Positions 8,316-17,623 are shown, counted from the stretch's first letter. The stretch is DNA of 64,000 nucleotides from Rhodanobacter sp. PCA2 (GCF_013620825.1 NZ_NJIC01000017.1:1-64000); one strand, 5' to 3'. Notes: generated from the letters alone by a model not told the origin. Translations and numbers: made by a program.

Positions 8316-9515
8316 ATGCCCCAGCTCGCCCAACGCGTAGGCCGCGCCAAGCCCAGCGCGATCATGGTCATCGCCTCCCAGGCGAAGCAGCTCAAGGCCG
8401 CGGGCCGCGACATCATCAGCTTCTCCATCGGCGTGCCGAACTTCCTGCCCGGCGAGCACGTATACGCGGCGGCGCGGGCGGCGCTGGAGCACGACAGCGG
8501 CCAGTACGGCAGCAACCGCGGCGCCGAGCCGCTGCTGGACGCGTTCCTGAAGCACGTCGAGGCGCTGGGTTTCAGCGGCTACGGCCACGCCAACCTGGCG
8601 GTGGGCATCGGCGCCAAGCAGGTGCTGTACAACCTGGCCGAAGCGCTGCTGGACGAGGGCGACGAGATCGCGTTCGCCGCGCCGTACTGGACCACCTATC
8701 GCGACATCGCCGACATCGTGGGCGCGAAGGCGAACGTGCTGCATTGCGGCCCGGAGCAGAACTACAAGCTCGCCCCGGCGCAGCTCGACGCCGCGCTGGC
8801 GCGCAAGCCCAGGGTGTTCCTGTTCAACAACCCGTCCAACCCCAGCGGCATGGTCTACACGCGCGAGGAAATCGCCGCGCTGGCCGAGGTGCTGGCGAAG
8901 CACCCGGATACCTGGATCGTCACCGACGACATCTACAACTCGATGGTGTTCGACGGCATCGGCTACCACAACTTCGTGTTCGCCCGGCCGGAGCTGAAGG
9001 ACCGGCTGGTGTTAGTCGACTCGGTGTCCAAGACCTATGGCATGCCGGGCTGGCGCGTGGGCCTGATGGCCGGGCCGGAAGCGGTGGCCAGGGCGATCAC
9101 CACGCTCAACTCCAACCACATCACCAGCGTGCCGGAAGTGATCACCGCCGCCGCGGTGGCCGCGCTGTCCGGCCCGCAGGACGTGCCGCTGGCCAGGTGC
9201 GCCGAGTTCGCGCAGCGCCGCGACATCGTGGTGGCCGCGCTCAACGCCATCCCGGGCGTCAGCTGCCCGCGGCCGCAGGGCGCGTTCTATGCGTTCCCCG
9301 ACATCTCGTCGGCGTTCGGCAAGACCCACCGCGGCACGCGGATCTCGAACGACGTGGAGTTCTGCGCCGCGCTGCTGGAAGCCAAGGGCGTGGCCTGCGT
9401 GCCGGGCTCGGCCTTCGGCGAGCCGCGCGCCATGCGCATTTCCTACACCTGTCCCGCGGCTCAGTTGCAGCCCGGATTGCAGCGTATCCAGGAGTTCTTC
9501 ACCGAACTCGTTTGA
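8316..9515 (+). CDS. PLP-dependent class I aminotransferase (aspartate type)
   Basis: 399 residues, fold-type I aminotransferase. The PLP lysine is Lys239 in SVSKTYGMPGWRVG, and NNPSNPSG and the C-terminal substrate-carboxylate Arg in MRISYTCP are present. The pattern resembles the I-gamma aspartate/prephenate aminotransferases (SFSKTYAMTGWRVG), so transfer between aspartate or aromatic amino acids and 2-oxoglutarate is likely, but substrate cannot be read from sequence. The start at 8316 follows CGAGGAAGTC, a good ribosome site; the open frame extends upstream without one. mdh follows 57 bases later, so aspartate to oxaloacetate to malate is a reasonable pairing. Confidence 0.85.
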   Translation: MPQLAQRVGRAKPSAIMVIASQAKQLKAAGRDIISFSIGVPNFLPGEHVYAAARAALEHDSGQYGSNRGAEPLLDAFLKHVEALGFSGYGHANLAVGIGAKQVLYNLAEALLDEGDEIAFAAPYWTTYRDIADIVGAKANVLHCGPEQNYKLAPAQLDAALARKPRVFLFNNPSNPSGMVYTREEIAALAEVLAKHPDTWIVTDDIYNSMVFDGIGYHNFVFARPELKDRLVLVDSVSKTYGMPGWRVGLMAGPEAVARAITTLNSNHITSVPEVITAAAVAALSGPQDVPLARCAEFAQRRDIVVAALNAIPGVSCPRPQGAFYAFPDISSAFGKTHRGTRISNDVEFCAALLEAKGVACVPGSAFGEPRAMRISYTCPAAQLQPGLQRIQEFFTELV

Positions 9516-9572
9516 AGCCCGGGTTCGTCGACCGAATCCCGAATCCCGACTCCCCCATCCCGGAGAATCACG

Positions 9573-10556
9573 ATGAAAGCCCCCGTTCGAGTTGCCGTTA
9601 CCGGCGCTGCCGGCCAGATCGGCTACGCCTTGCTGTTCCGCATCGCCGCCGGCGACATGCTGGGTCCGGACCAGCCGGTGATCCTGCACCTGCTGGAAAT
9701 CACCCCGGCGCTGCCCGCGCTGCAGGGCGTGGTGATGGAACTCAACGACTGCGCGTTCCCGACCCTGGCCGGCGTGGTCGCCACCGACGACGTCAACGTG
9801 GCCTTCAAGGACGTGGACTACGCGCTGCTGGTCGGCGCCCGCCCGCGCGGCCCGGGCATGGAGCGCAAGGACCTGCTCGAGGCGAACGGCGCGATCTTCG
9901 CCCCGCAGGGCAAGGCGCTGAACGACCACGCCAAGCGCAACGTGAGGGTGCTGGTGGTGGGCAACCCGGCCAACACCAATGCGCTGATCGCCCAGCAGAA
10001 CGCCCCCAGCCTGGACCCGAAGTGCTTCACCGCGATGGTGCGCCTGGACCACAACCGCGCGAAGAGCCTGCTGGCCGAGAAGACCGGCAAGCACAACACC
10101 GACGTGCGCAAGATGACGATCTGGGGCAACCACAGCTCCACCCAGTATCCCGACCTGTACCACGCCACCGTGGACGGCAAGCCGGCGCTGTCGCTGGTGG
10201 ACCAGGCCTGGTACGAGAGCGATTTCATCCCCACCGTGCAGCAGCGCGGCGCGGCCATCATCAAGGCGCGCGGCGCTTCGTCCGCCGCCTCCGCCGCTTC
10301 GGCCGCGATCGACCACATGCGCACCTGGGCGCAGGGCACGGCCGAGGGCGACTGGGTGTCGATGGGCATTCCGTCCGATGGCTCCTACGGCATCGAGCCG
10401 GGCGTGATCTTCGGCTACCCGGTGACGGTGAAGGACGGCAAGTACGCCATCGTGCAGGGCCTGGAAATCAACGCGTTCTCGCAGGCGCGCATCGACGCGA
10501 CGAACAAGGAACTGCGCGAGGAGCGCGCGGGCGTCGAGCACCTGTTCGCCAGGTAG
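9573..10556 (+). CDS. mdh: Malate dehydrogenase
   Basis: 327 residues, the NAD-dependent TCA enzyme interconverting malate and oxaloacetate. The Rossmann motif is [12 protein letters not shown]. Substrate-binding arginines are visible in [14 protein letters not shown], the Asp-Arg partner in [12 protein letters not shown], and the catalytic His187 in [12 protein letters not shown]. It is of the longer cytoplasmic-like type found in Xanthomonadales and beta-proteobacteria. The ribosome site is GGAG eight bases before the ATG. A hairpin terminator follows at 10582. Confidence 0.97.
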   Translation: MKAPVRVAVTGAAGQIGYALLFRIAAGDMLGPDQPVILHLLEITPALPALQGVVMELNDCAFPTLAGVVATDDVNVAFKDVDYALLVGARPRGPGMERKDLLEANGAIFAPQGKALNDHAKRNVRVLVVGNPANTNALIAQQNAPSLDPKCFTAMVRLDHNRAKSLLAEKTGKHNTDVRKMTIWGNHSSTQYPDLYHATVDGKPALSLVDQAWYESDFIPTVQQRGAAIIKARGASSAASAASAAIDHMRTWAQGTAEGDWVSMGIPSDGSYGIEPGVIFGYPVTVKDGKYAIVQGLEINAFSQARIDATNKELREERAGVEHLFAR

Positions 10557-10581
10557 GCAACGCGCCGCGACGTTTCGCGCG

Positions 10582-10609
10582 AACAAGGCGGCCTTAGGGC
10601 CGCCTTGTT
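10582..10609 (+). terminator. Terminator after mdh
   Basis: Perfect 12-bp stem AACAAGGCGGCC/GGCCGCCTTGTT with loop TTAG, 26 bases after the mdh stop. The T-tract is short (TTCGTTCC), so termination may be partial. Confidence 0.75.
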
Positions 10610-10692
10610 CGTTCCGGCTTGCGCGCTCCGCGCTTGTTGCGTTCCCGTGGCGATGCGAACATGCCGCGACCGCTTACGGGCAAGGAGGGTGC

Positions 10693-11481
10693 ATGCGCAG
10701 CGGGACGTGTCTGGTGTGGGTGGCGATGCTGGCGTTGGCGACGGCCGGCTGTTCGAAAAAACAGGCAGCGTCGCCCTCGTCGAGCTTGCCGGTGGCGGGC
10801 GAGCAGGCCAAAGCGGGCGCCAGGCTGGCCTACGAACATCATGTGCGCGTGGAACTGGAACAGGCCGGGATCGCCGCCCGCATGGCGGCGGTGCGCGAGG
10901 CCTGCGAGTCGGCACGGTTCGGCGACTGCAACGTCCTCCAGCTCAGCCAGGACGGCTACCGCGGCAGCCTGGTCGTGCGCATCGTGCCGGCGGGCGTCGA
11001 ACCGCTGACCGCGTTGGCGTCCCGGGACGGCAAGCTGGCGTCGCGCGAAACCTGGGCCGAGGACCTCGCCGGGGCGGTGCAGGACAACGCGCGCAAACTC
11101 CGTCAACTGGACGCTTACGCCAGCCAGCTCGACGAGCTTTCCCGGCGCAAGGACCTGTCGGCATCCGACCTGATCTCGCTGGCGCACGAGCGCGCCACGC
11201 TCGAGACGCAGCGCGACGACCTGCTCGGCGTCGCCGCCCGGCAGCAACGCCGGCTGGACACGAACAAGCTGAGCATCGATTTCATCGATCCAGGTCGACA
11301 CACCGGACGTTCGTTCCCGATCAGCCACTGGAGCGACCGGTTCCGCGAAGGCGCCGACGATGCGCTTTCCGTGCTCGCCTACGGCATCCCGTTCCTGCTG
11401 CTCGCGTTCCCGCTGACGTTGGGCTGGCGCTGGCTGTGGCGCCGCGTGACGCGCAGATCCGGCGGGCGCCAGGGAGGCTGA
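10693..11481 (+). CDS. DUF4349-type lipoprotein
   Basis: 262 residues. The N-terminus MRSGTCLVWVAMLALATAGC is a lipoprotein signal with Cys20. The body matches the DUF4349 pattern: a beta-strand region (VVRIVPAGVEPLTALASRDG), a central coiled coil of charged residues (QLDAYASQLDELSRRKDL, then LAHERATLETQRDDL), and a C-terminal membrane helix (LSVLAYGIPFLLLAFPLTLGW) followed by basic residues. Probably a membrane-tethered envelope protein. Function is unknown for the family, and no operon partner is present. The ATG follows AAGGAGGGTGC, a strong ribosome site. Confidence 0.75.
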   Translation: MRSGTCLVWVAMLALATAGCSKKQAASPSSSLPVAGEQAKAGARLAYEHHVRVELEQAGIAARMAAVREACESARFGDCNVLQLSQDGYRGSLVVRIVPAGVEPLTALASRDGKLASRETWAEDLAGAVQDNARKLRQLDAYASQLDELSRRKDLSASDLISLAHERATLETQRDDLLGVAARQQRRLDTNKLSIDFIDPGRHTGRSFPISHWSDRFREGADDALSVLAYGIPFLLLAFPLTLGWRWLWRRVTRRSGGRQGG

Positions 11482-11722
11482 GCGCGGGCGTGGCGGCGCT
11501 CGCCGCCATGCCATGAAGCCCCGCCGCCAGCGCCCGCGACATCATGCCGCGGCGGGCGCGCGGCCCCGGTTCCGGCGCGGGCCATGGCGGGTTCCCGGGT
11601 GCTGGCGCATGGTTCCGCAAGCGTCCGGCCGGCAAGGCGCGGCGCCGTACGACCAAGGTCTACTCACGCGCCGCGCCGTGCCTGATCCAATCTCTGACGT
11701 GGCCATCGCGCAGGGGTGTTCC

Positions 11723-13612
11723 ATGTCGTACGACGAGTTCTATCGCCGCTCGGTTGACGAGCCCGAGGCGTTCTGGGCCGAGCAGGCGCGGCGCATCCAT
11801 TGGGAGACGCCGCCGCGGCAGATCCTCGACCAGTCGAAGCTGCCGTTCCGCCGCTGGTTCGTGGGCGGCACCACCAACCTCTGCTACAACGCCGTCGACC
11901 GCCACCTCGCGGAGCGCGCGGAACAGCTGGCGCTGGTCGCGGTGTCCAGCGAAACCGGCGTCACCCGCGAGTTCACGTATGGCGAGCTGTATCGCGAGGT
12001 GAACGCGTTCGCCGCCGTGCTGCAGTCGCTGGACGTGGGCCGCGGCGACCGCGTGGTGATCTACCTGCCGAACATCGCCGAGGCGGTGTTCGCGATGCTG
12101 GCGTGCGTGCGCATCGGCGCGATCCACTCGGTGGTGTTCGGCGGCTTCGCGGCGCACAACCTCGCGCTGCGCATCGACGACGCGCAGCCCAAGCTGCTGG
12201 TCTGCGCCGACGCGGGCATGCGCGCGGGCAAGGTGATTCCGTACAAGCCGCTGGTGGATGCGGCGCTGGCCGAAGCCTCGGCGCCGCCGCCGAAAGTGCT
12301 GGTGGTCGATCGCGGGCTGGACCCGGAGATGAGCCGCGTGGCCGGCCGCGACGTGGACTACACCGAACTGCGTGCGCGGCACGCGGGCGCCGAAGTGCCG
12401 GTGGCGTGGCTGGAATCGAACGAGCCGAGTTACCTGCTCTACACCTCGGGCACCACCGGCAAGCCCAAGGGCGTGCAGCGCGACACCGGCGGCTACGCGG
12501 TGGCGATGGCGATGTCGATACGCTGCATCTTCGACATCGCGCCGGGCCAGGTGATGTTCTCCACCTCCGACGTGGGCTGGGCGGTGGGGCATTCCTACAA
12601 CGTCTACGGCCCGCTGATCGGCGGCGGCACCTCGCTGCTCTACGAGGGTCTGCCCACCCGGCCCGACCCGGGCGTGTGGTGGGGGTTGTGCGAGAAATAC
12701 GGCGTGCGCAGCATGTTCTCCTCGCCCACCGCGATCCGCGTGCTGAAGAAGCAGGACCCGAGCTGGCTGCACCAGCACGACCTGTCGGCGCTGAAGTGGC
12801 TGTTCCTTGCCGGCGAACCGCTCGACGAACCCACCTCGCAATGGATCAACGCGGAACTCGGCGTGCCGGTGATCGACAACTACTGGCAGACCGAAACCGG
12901 CTGGCCCGCGATCACCCTGATGCCGGGACTGGACCTCAAGCCCGCCAAGCTCGGCTCGCCCGGCCTGCCCGCGCCCGGTTACCGCATGAAGGTGATCGAC
13001 GAGGACAGCGGTCGCGAGGTGGCGGCCGGCGAGAAGGGCGTGCTGGTGCTGGAGCCGCCGCTGCCGCCGGGCTGCCTCAGCACGATCTGGCGCGACGACG
13101 ACCGTTATGTGCACAGCTACTTCAGCCATTTCCGCGAGCTGCTGTACAGCTCGCTGGACTGGGCGATCCGCGACGCGGACGGCTATACCTTCATCCTCGG
13201 CCGCACCGACGACGTGATCAACGTGTCGGGGCACCGCCTGGGCACGCGCGAGATCGAGGAATCGGTGGCCGGCCATCCCGCGGTGGCGGAGGCCGCGGTG
13301 ATCGGCGTGAGCGACGAACTGAAAGGCCAGGTGCCGGTGGTGTTCGCCACGCTGAAACAGGCGACGAGCGAAGGCCCCGCCGAAGTGGCCCGCGGCATGC
13401 AGCAGTGCGTGGTGGACCAGCTGGGAGGCGTGGCGAAGCCGGCGCGGGTCTACGTGGTCAACGCGCTGCCGAAGACCCGCTCGGGCAAGCTGCTGCGCCG
13501 TTCGCTGCAAGCCCTGGCCGAACACCGCGACCCGGGCGATCTCTCCACCCTGGACGATCCGACTGCGCTGGAGGAGATCCGCAAGGCGCTGGAGCGGGGG
13601 CCGGAAGCCTGA
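11723..13612 (+). CDS. prpE: Propionate-CoA ligase (acyl-CoA synthetase)
   Basis: 629 residues, ANL superfamily. It activates propionate (possibly acetate) to acyl-AMP and then the CoA thioester, feeding the methylcitrate cycle. AMP-binding core YTSGTTGKPKG, the NYWQTETGWP motif, the hinge region GRTDDVINVSGHRLGTREIE and the C-terminal catalytic lysine in KTRSGKLLRR are all present. The N-terminus SYDEFYRRSVDEPEAFWAEQA is PrpE-like and length suits PrpE (628 in E. coli) better than Acs (652). The start at 11723 begins the conserved region; the frame upstream (to 11513) has none. It stands apart from prpBC, about 4 kb upstream. Confidence 0.88.
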   Translation: MSYDEFYRRSVDEPEAFWAEQARRIHWETPPRQILDQSKLPFRRWFVGGTTNLCYNAVDRHLAERAEQLALVAVSSETGVTREFTYGELYREVNAFAAVLQSLDVGRGDRVVIYLPNIAEAVFAMLACVRIGAIHSVVFGGFAAHNLALRIDDAQPKLLVCADAGMRAGKVIPYKPLVDAALAEASAPPPKVLVVDRGLDPEMSRVAGRDVDYTELRARHAGAEVPVAWLESNEPSYLLYTSGTTGKPKGVQRDTGGYAVAMAMSIRCIFDIAPGQVMFSTSDVGWAVGHSYNVYGPLIGGGTSLLYEGLPTRPDPGVWWGLCEKYGVRSMFSSPTAIRVLKKQDPSWLHQHDLSALKWLFLAGEPLDEPTSQWINAELGVPVIDNYWQTETGWPAITLMPGLDLKPAKLGSPGLPAPGYRMKVIDEDSGREVAAGEKGVLVLEPPLPPGCLSTIWRDDDRYVHSYFSHFRELLYSSLDWAIRDADGYTFILGRTDDVINVSGHRLGTREIEESVAGHPAVAEAAVIGVSDELKGQVPVVFATLKQATSEGPAEVARGMQQCVVDQLGGVAKPARVYVVNALPKTRSGKLLRRSLQALAEHRDPGDLSTLDDPTALEEIRKALERGPEA

Positions 13613-13614
13613 CT

Positions 13615-13717
13615 CCCCTCTCCCTTTGGGAGAGGGGTAGAGGGTGAGGGTACAGGCGAAGCGCAATGCTTCGCGCTGGTCGCATCCTCACCCAGCCCTC
13701 TCCCGGAGGGAGAGGGC
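13615..13717. repeat. Paired CCCTCTCCC palindromes between convergent genes
   Basis: Two hairpins, CCCCTCTCCC-TTT-GGGAGAGGGG at 13615-13637 and GCCCTCTCCC-GGA-GGGAGAGGGC at 13695-13717, flank a third, GCGAAGC-GCAAT-GCTTCGC at 13656-13674. The AGAGGGTGAGG and CCTCACCC segments make the whole unit an inverted repeat. This is a familiar REP-type intergenic element of proteobacteria. It sits between the convergent prpE and ahpF stops and may end transcription both ways. Confidence 0.75.
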
Positions 13718-13724
13718 TTGAGGG

Positions 13725-15311
13725 TTACGCCGCGACGCTCTCCGCCACCGGCGCCGATGCCCGGATCAGGTGATCGAACGCGCCCAGCGCGGCGATGGAG
13801 CCCGCGCCCATCGCGATCACGATCTGCTTGTACGGCACCGTGGTGGCGTCGCCGGCGGCGAACACGCCGGGCAGCGAGGTCTGGCCGCGGGCGTCGATCA
13901 CGATCTCGCCGCGCGGGCTGAGTTCCAGCGTGCCCTTCAGCCACTCGGTGTTCGGCAGCAGGCCGATCTGCACGAAGATGCCTTCCAGCGAGAGGCTGTG
14001 CATCGTGCCGTCGGCGCGATCCTTGTAGACGAGGCCGCTGACTTTCTGGCCGTCGCCCAGCACTTCGGTGCTTTGCGCGCTGACGATCACCTCCACGTTC
14101 GGCAGGCTGCGCAGCTTGCGTTGCAGCACCTCGTCGGCGCGCAGCTTGCCGTCGAACTCGAGCAGGGTGACGTGGGCCACGATGCCGGCCAGGTCGATCG
14201 CCGCCTCCACGCCGGAGTTGCCGCCGCCGATCACCGCCACGCGCTTGCCCTTGAACAGCGGGCCGTCGCAGTGCGGGCAGTAGGCCACGCCCTTGTTGCG
14301 ATATTCGTTTTCGCCGGGCACGCCCATCTGCCGCCAGCGCGCGCCGGTGGCGAGCACCACCGTCTTCGATTTCAGGCTGGCGCCGTTCTCCAGCTGCACC
14401 TCGACCAGGCCGTCGGCGGATGCGCTGGCCGGGACCAGTTTCGTGGCGCGCTGCAGGTTCATGATGTCCACGTCGTAGTTCCTGACGTGCTGCTCCAGCG
14501 CCGCGCCCAGCCTGGGGCCCTCGGTGTAGTCGACCGAAATGAAGTTCTCGATCGCCATGGTGTCGAGCACCTGGCCGCCGAAACGCTCGGCCGCCACGCC
14601 GGTACGGATGCCCTTGCGCGCGGCGTAGATCGCCGCTGCGGCGCCGGCCGGGCCGCCGCCCACCACCAGCACATCGAAGGCTTGCCTGGCCTTGATGGTT
14701 TCGGCGGCGCGTGCGGCCGCGCCGGTGTCGAGCTTCGCCACGATCTGTTCCAGGCTCATGCGGCCCTGGTCGAAGACTTCGCCGTTCAAGTACACCGTGG
14801 GCACCGACATGATCTGGCGGCGATCCACTTCGTCCTGATAGAGCGCGCCGTCGATGGCGACGTGGTGGATGTTCGGGTTCAGCACGCTCATCAGGTTGAG
14901 CGCCTGCACCACGTCCGGGCAGTTCTGGCAGGACAGCGAGAAGTAGGTTTCGAAATGGAACTCGCCCTGCAGGTTCTGCACCTGGGCGATGGTCTCCGCC
15001 GCGGCCTTGGACGGATGCCCGCCCACCTGCAGCAGCGCCAGCACCAGCGAGGTGAATTCGTGGCCCAGCGGGATGCCGGCGAAGCGCACGCCGATGTCGC
15101 TGCCGACGCGGTTGATCGCGAAGGAGGGCTTGCGCGCCTCGCTGTCGTCGCGGCGCAGGCTGATCCTGTCGCTCATCGCGGCGATCTCGGCCAGCAGTTC
15201 TTCCAGTTCGCGCGACTTCGCGCCGTCGTCCAGCGCGGCGACGAGTTCGATCGGCTGCGCGAGTTTTTCCAGGTAGCCCGCGAGTTGGGCCTTGATGGCT
15301 GCATCGAGCAT
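13725..15311 (-). CDS. ahpF: Alkyl hydroperoxide reductase subunit F
   Basis: 528 residues (E. coli 521). The FAD/NADH-dependent disulfide reductase recycles AhpC. The N-terminal thioredoxin-like domain has the CXXC pair Cys128/Cys131 in [22 protein letters not shown] site [17 protein letters not shown] follows, then the redox centre [13 protein letters not shown] and the NADH site [17 protein letters not shown]. The end is [23 protein letters not shown]. The ATG at 15311 starts the conserved [10 protein letters not shown]; it follows GGAGTGGTCACC. It is 181 bases downstream of ahpC in the same direction, with a GC-rich hairpin (CCCGGGTGCG/CGCACCCGGG) in the gap. Confidence 0.97.
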   Translation of the reverse strand: MLDAAIKAQLAGYLEKLAQPIELVAALDDGAKSRELEELLAEIAAMSDRISLRRDDSEARKPSFAINRVGSDIGVRFAGIPLGHEFTSLVLALLQVGGHPSKAAAETIAQVQNLQGEFHFETYFSLSCQNCPDVVQALNLMSVLNPNIHHVAIDGALYQDEVDRRQIMSVPTVYLNGEVFDQGRMSLEQIVAKLDTGAAARAAETIKARQAFDVLVVGGGPAGAAAAIYAARKGIRTGVAAERFGGQVLDTMAIENFISVDYTEGPRLGAALEQHVRNYDVDIMNLQRATKLVPASASADGLVEVQLENGASLKSKTVVLATGARWRQMGVPGENEYRNKGVAYCPHCDGPLFKGKRVAVIGGGNSGVEAAIDLAGIVAHVTLLEFDGKLRADEVLQRKLRSLPNVEVIVSAQSTEVLGDGQKVSGLVYKDRADGTMHSLSLEGIFVQIGLLPNTEWLKGTLELSPRGEIVIDARGQTSLPGVFAAGDATTVPYKQIVIAMGAGSIAALGAFDHLIRASAPVAESVAA

Positions 15312-15492
15312 GGTGACCACTCCGGTGGGGATGGAGAAGAAAGAGAGAGGCTTGTGGCAGCGGCCGGCGCCGAGGGGAGGGCGGCTCGGAGGGCGCAAGC
15401 CGGGCGGGCGCGGGCCGCTGGCACAAGCATCCTCGGGAGGGAGGCCCCGGGTGCCGCGCACCCGGGACCGGTATTGCAAGTGGAGCGGTGGA

Positions 15493-16056
15493 TCAGATCT
15501 TGCCGACCAGGTCCAGCGAGGGGGCCAGGGTCTTCTCGCCTTCCTTCCACTTGGCCGGGCACACTTCGCCCGGGTGGCTGGCGACGTACTGCGCGGCCTT
15601 CACCTTGCGCAGCAGTTCCTTGGCGTCGCGGCCGATGCCGCCGGCGGTGATCTCGACGATCTGGATCTTGCCGGCCGGATCGACCACGAAGGTGCCGCGG
15701 TCGGCCAGGCCGGCGTCCTCGATCAGCACTTCGAAGTTGCGGCTGATCGCCTGGGTGGGATCGCCCACCATGGTGTAGCCGATCTTCTTCACCGCGTCCG
15801 AGGTGTCGTGCCAGGCCTTGTGCGAGAAGTGGGTGTCGGTCGACACGCTGTAGATCTCCACGCCCAGCTTCTGGAACTCGGCGTAGTTGTCGGCGAGGTC
15901 TTCCAGCTCGGTCGGGCACACGAAGGTGAAGTCGGCCGGGTAGAAGAACACCACGGACCACTTGCCCTTGAGGTCGGCGTCGGTCACTTCGATGAAGTTG
16001 CCGGCCTTGAACGCCTGCGCCTTGAACGGCTTGATTTCGGTGTTGATCAAAGACAC
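15493..16056 (-). CDS. ahpC: Alkyl hydroperoxide reductase subunit C (2-Cys peroxiredoxin)
   Basis: 187 residues, the same as E. coli AhpC. Reduces organic and hydrogen peroxides. The peroxidatic Cys47 is in [11 protein letters not shown] and the resolving Cys166 in GEVCPAKW. It starts with GTG at 16056 ([12 protein letters not shown] follows exactly as in the family), eight bases after a GGAG ribosome site. First gene of the ahpC-ahpF unit. The upstream region is unusually AT-rich for this genome and carries repeated TCAATTG words. Confidence 0.97.
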   Translation of the reverse strand: MSLINTEIKPFKAQAFKAGNFIEVTDADLKGKWSVVFFYPADFTFVCPTELEDLADNYAEFQKLGVEIYSVSTDTHFSHKAWHDTSDAVKKIGYTMVGDPTQAISRNFEVLIEDAGLADRGTFVVDPAGKIQIVEITAGGIGRDAKELLRKVKAAQYVASHPGEVCPAKWKEGEKTLAPSLDLVGKI

Positions 16057-16098
16057 TTGTCAGTCTCCGTTGGTGGGTGGATGGGGGAGTCGATGGAT

Positions 16099-16134
16099 TC
16101 AATTGTAGGGGGCGGTTTCAATTGTTCCAATTGA
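16099..16134 (-). promoter_or_regulatory. Candidate operator upstream of ahpC
   Basis: A perfect palindrome TCAATTG-TTC-CAATTGA lies at 16118-16134. A further direct copy, TCAATTG, is at 16099-16105, 19 bases from the first arm, and a related TGAATTGA lies near 16148. The site is 43-78 bases upstream of the GTG start. It does not match the textbook OxyR spacing, so the regulator is unknown. Confidence 0.45.
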
Positions 16135-16230
16135 TTGTTGAGATTGGATGAATTGAGCAAGGCTATGGCTTGGCATTTCCGGCAGTGCCGCGGGGCGCAA
16201 CGCGCGCGGCGGCGTCGGACGGGGGGGCTT

Positions 16231-17448
16231 TCAGCGCTGGCGCGGCGGCATCGCACCGGCATAGTTCGCGCGCGGACGGATCAGGCCGCCGGCTTCCTGC
16301 TGTTCCAGCGCATGCGCCAGCCAGCCGGCCATGCGGCCTGCGGCGAACAGCGACAGCGCGGCGTCCGCGCCCTGGTGGTGCAGCAGGGCGATCGCGGCCA
16401 GCGCGAAATCCAGGCTGGGCGCCCGCCCGCTGCCCGCGGCGACCGCATCGACCAGCCGCTGCACGCGCGCCATGCCCGGCAGGCGCGGACGCGTTTCCTC
16501 CAGCGCGCGCAGCAGCAAGGCCGCGCGCGGATCGCCCTGCGGATACAGCGGATGGCCGAAGCCCGGCAGTTCGTCGCCGTGGCGCAGGCGTTCGCGCACG
16601 CAGTCGGCGGGCTGGCGTTCGCGCATGGACTGGCGCAGCAGCGCATGCGCGCGCGCGGCCGCGCCGCCGTGTTGCGGGCCGGACAGCGCCGCGAGCCCCG
16701 CCGCCGCGGCGGCATGCAGGCTGGCGCCGGTCGAGGCCGCCACGCGCGTGGCGAACGAGGAGGCGTTCAGCTCATGGTCCGCGCACAGCACCAGGGTGCT
16801 GCGCAGCAGGGGCGCGAGCTGGGCGGTACGTCCCTGCCAGTGGGCTGCGAGCTGTTCGTGGATGGGCCGCCGGCCCGGGCTGGTCGCGCAGAGCAGGGCG
16901 GCCGTCTCGCGCAGCAGGCGGGCGGCGCCCTCGCGGCGCTGCAGCGGATCGGTGCTGTGCGCATGCGGCGCGCCGATCGCCAGCAGCGGCAGCGCCGCGG
17001 CGGTGCGCTCCAGCGGCGGCACGTTGCGCTGGCGCAGCAGGCCCTGCACCGCGGCGGGCCAGGTCCGCGGCGGCGGCGGCGCGAACGGGTCGTGGCTGCC
17101 GCATTCCCACAGCAGGCGGGCGACGTCCTCCAGGCTGGCGCCGTTGCGCGCCAGCGCCATCGCCGACTCGCCGCGGTAGTAGTGGCCGTGGGGGCGGATC
17201 AGCGAGATCTGCGTCTCCAGCACCGGCAGCCCCCAGGTGAGGCTGTGCGCGGCGCCCTGGGCCGCGCCGCGCCCGGCGCCGCGCAGGTCGATCAGCCGCT
17301 CGATGTCGCCGGTGCGGTACTCGCGGCTGCGCCCGTCGGCGCCCGGCCGCGAGTCGACCTTGCCGCGGCTCACGTAGGCGTACAGCGTGGCGACGCTGAC
17401 GCCGAGTCGCGCGGCGGCGTCGCGGGCGGAAAGGTAGTCGGGATGCAT
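16231..17448 (-). CDS. Helix-turn-helix / citrate synthase fusion protein
   Basis: 405 residues. The N-terminus is a MerR-like excisionase-type helix-turn-helix (YLSARDAAARLGVSVATLYAY then VSRGKVDSR, residues 5-34). The remainder is a citrate-synthase fold that keeps active-site signatures: His in CADHELNASSF, His in GFGHPLYPQGDPRA, Asp in SLDFALAA, and the C-terminal IRPRANYAG. It may be a 2-methylcitrate/citrate synthase, a citrate- or CoA-sensing regulator, or both. It is divergent from prpB-prpC, which already encodes PrpC, favouring a regulator that senses a methylcitrate-cycle metabolite. Start 17448 matches the family N-terminus; an in-frame ATG at 17511 is the alternative. No good ribosome site precedes 17448, so the message may be leaderless. 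Confidence 0.8.
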   Translation of the reverse strand: MHPDYLSARDAAARLGVSVATLYAYVSRGKVDSRPGADGRSREYRTGDIERLIDLRGAGRGAAQGAAHSLTWGLPVLETQISLIRPHGHYYRGESAMALARNGASLEDVARLLWECGSHDPFAPPPPRTWPAAVQGLLRQRNVPPLERTAAALPLLAIGAPHAHSTDPLQRREGAARLLRETAALLCATSPGRRPIHEQLAAHWQGRTAQLAPLLRSTLVLCADHELNASSFATRVAASTGASLHAAAAAGLAALSGPQHGGAAARAHALLRQSMRERQPADCVRERLRHGDELPGFGHPLYPQGDPRAALLLRALEETRPRLPGMARVQRLVDAVAAGSGRAPSLDFALAAIALLHHQGADAALSLFAAGRMAGWLAHALEQQEAGGLIRPRANYAGAMPPRQR

Positions 17449-17452
17449 GCCG

Positions 17453-17489
17453 ACATATTGATCGCTTGGATCAAGATTGATCAATATGT
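17453..17489. promoter_or_regulatory. Inverted-repeat operator between the HTH-citrate synthase gene and prpB
   Basis: Perfect 11-bp inverted repeat ACATATTGATC (17453-17463) and GATCAATATGT (17479-17489). Between and inside are TTGATC, GGATCAA and TTGATCAA units about 10-11 bases apart, one helical turn. Read on the minus strand, TTGATC at 17484-17479 and CAATAT at 17460-17455 make a -35/-10 pair with 18-base spacing, and transcription would begin at or near the ATG at 17448. The palindrome thus spans the promoter spacer, the usual place for MerR-type operators. Confidence 0.65.
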
Positions 17490-17623
17490 TTCGCGGGGGC
17501 AGAGTACGCATATTCGCGACGCGGAACGCCCCGCCTCGCGGCGTGCGATGGCGTTCCGGTCGCATGCCGCGGCATGGCCCGGCCGGCGCATCGCCTACAC
17601 TGCTGCAGCTTCGGAGTATCGCC

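Noticed and set aside
11482-11722. Small gene between the DUF4349 gene and prpE
   Set aside because: Short open frames exist on both strands, but none has a ribosome site or protein-like composition. I see no clear promoter either.
16231-17448. Plain housekeeping citrate synthase (gltA)
   Set aside because: The N-terminal helix-turn-helix, the shorter catalytic domain and the position divergent from prpBC argue against GltA.
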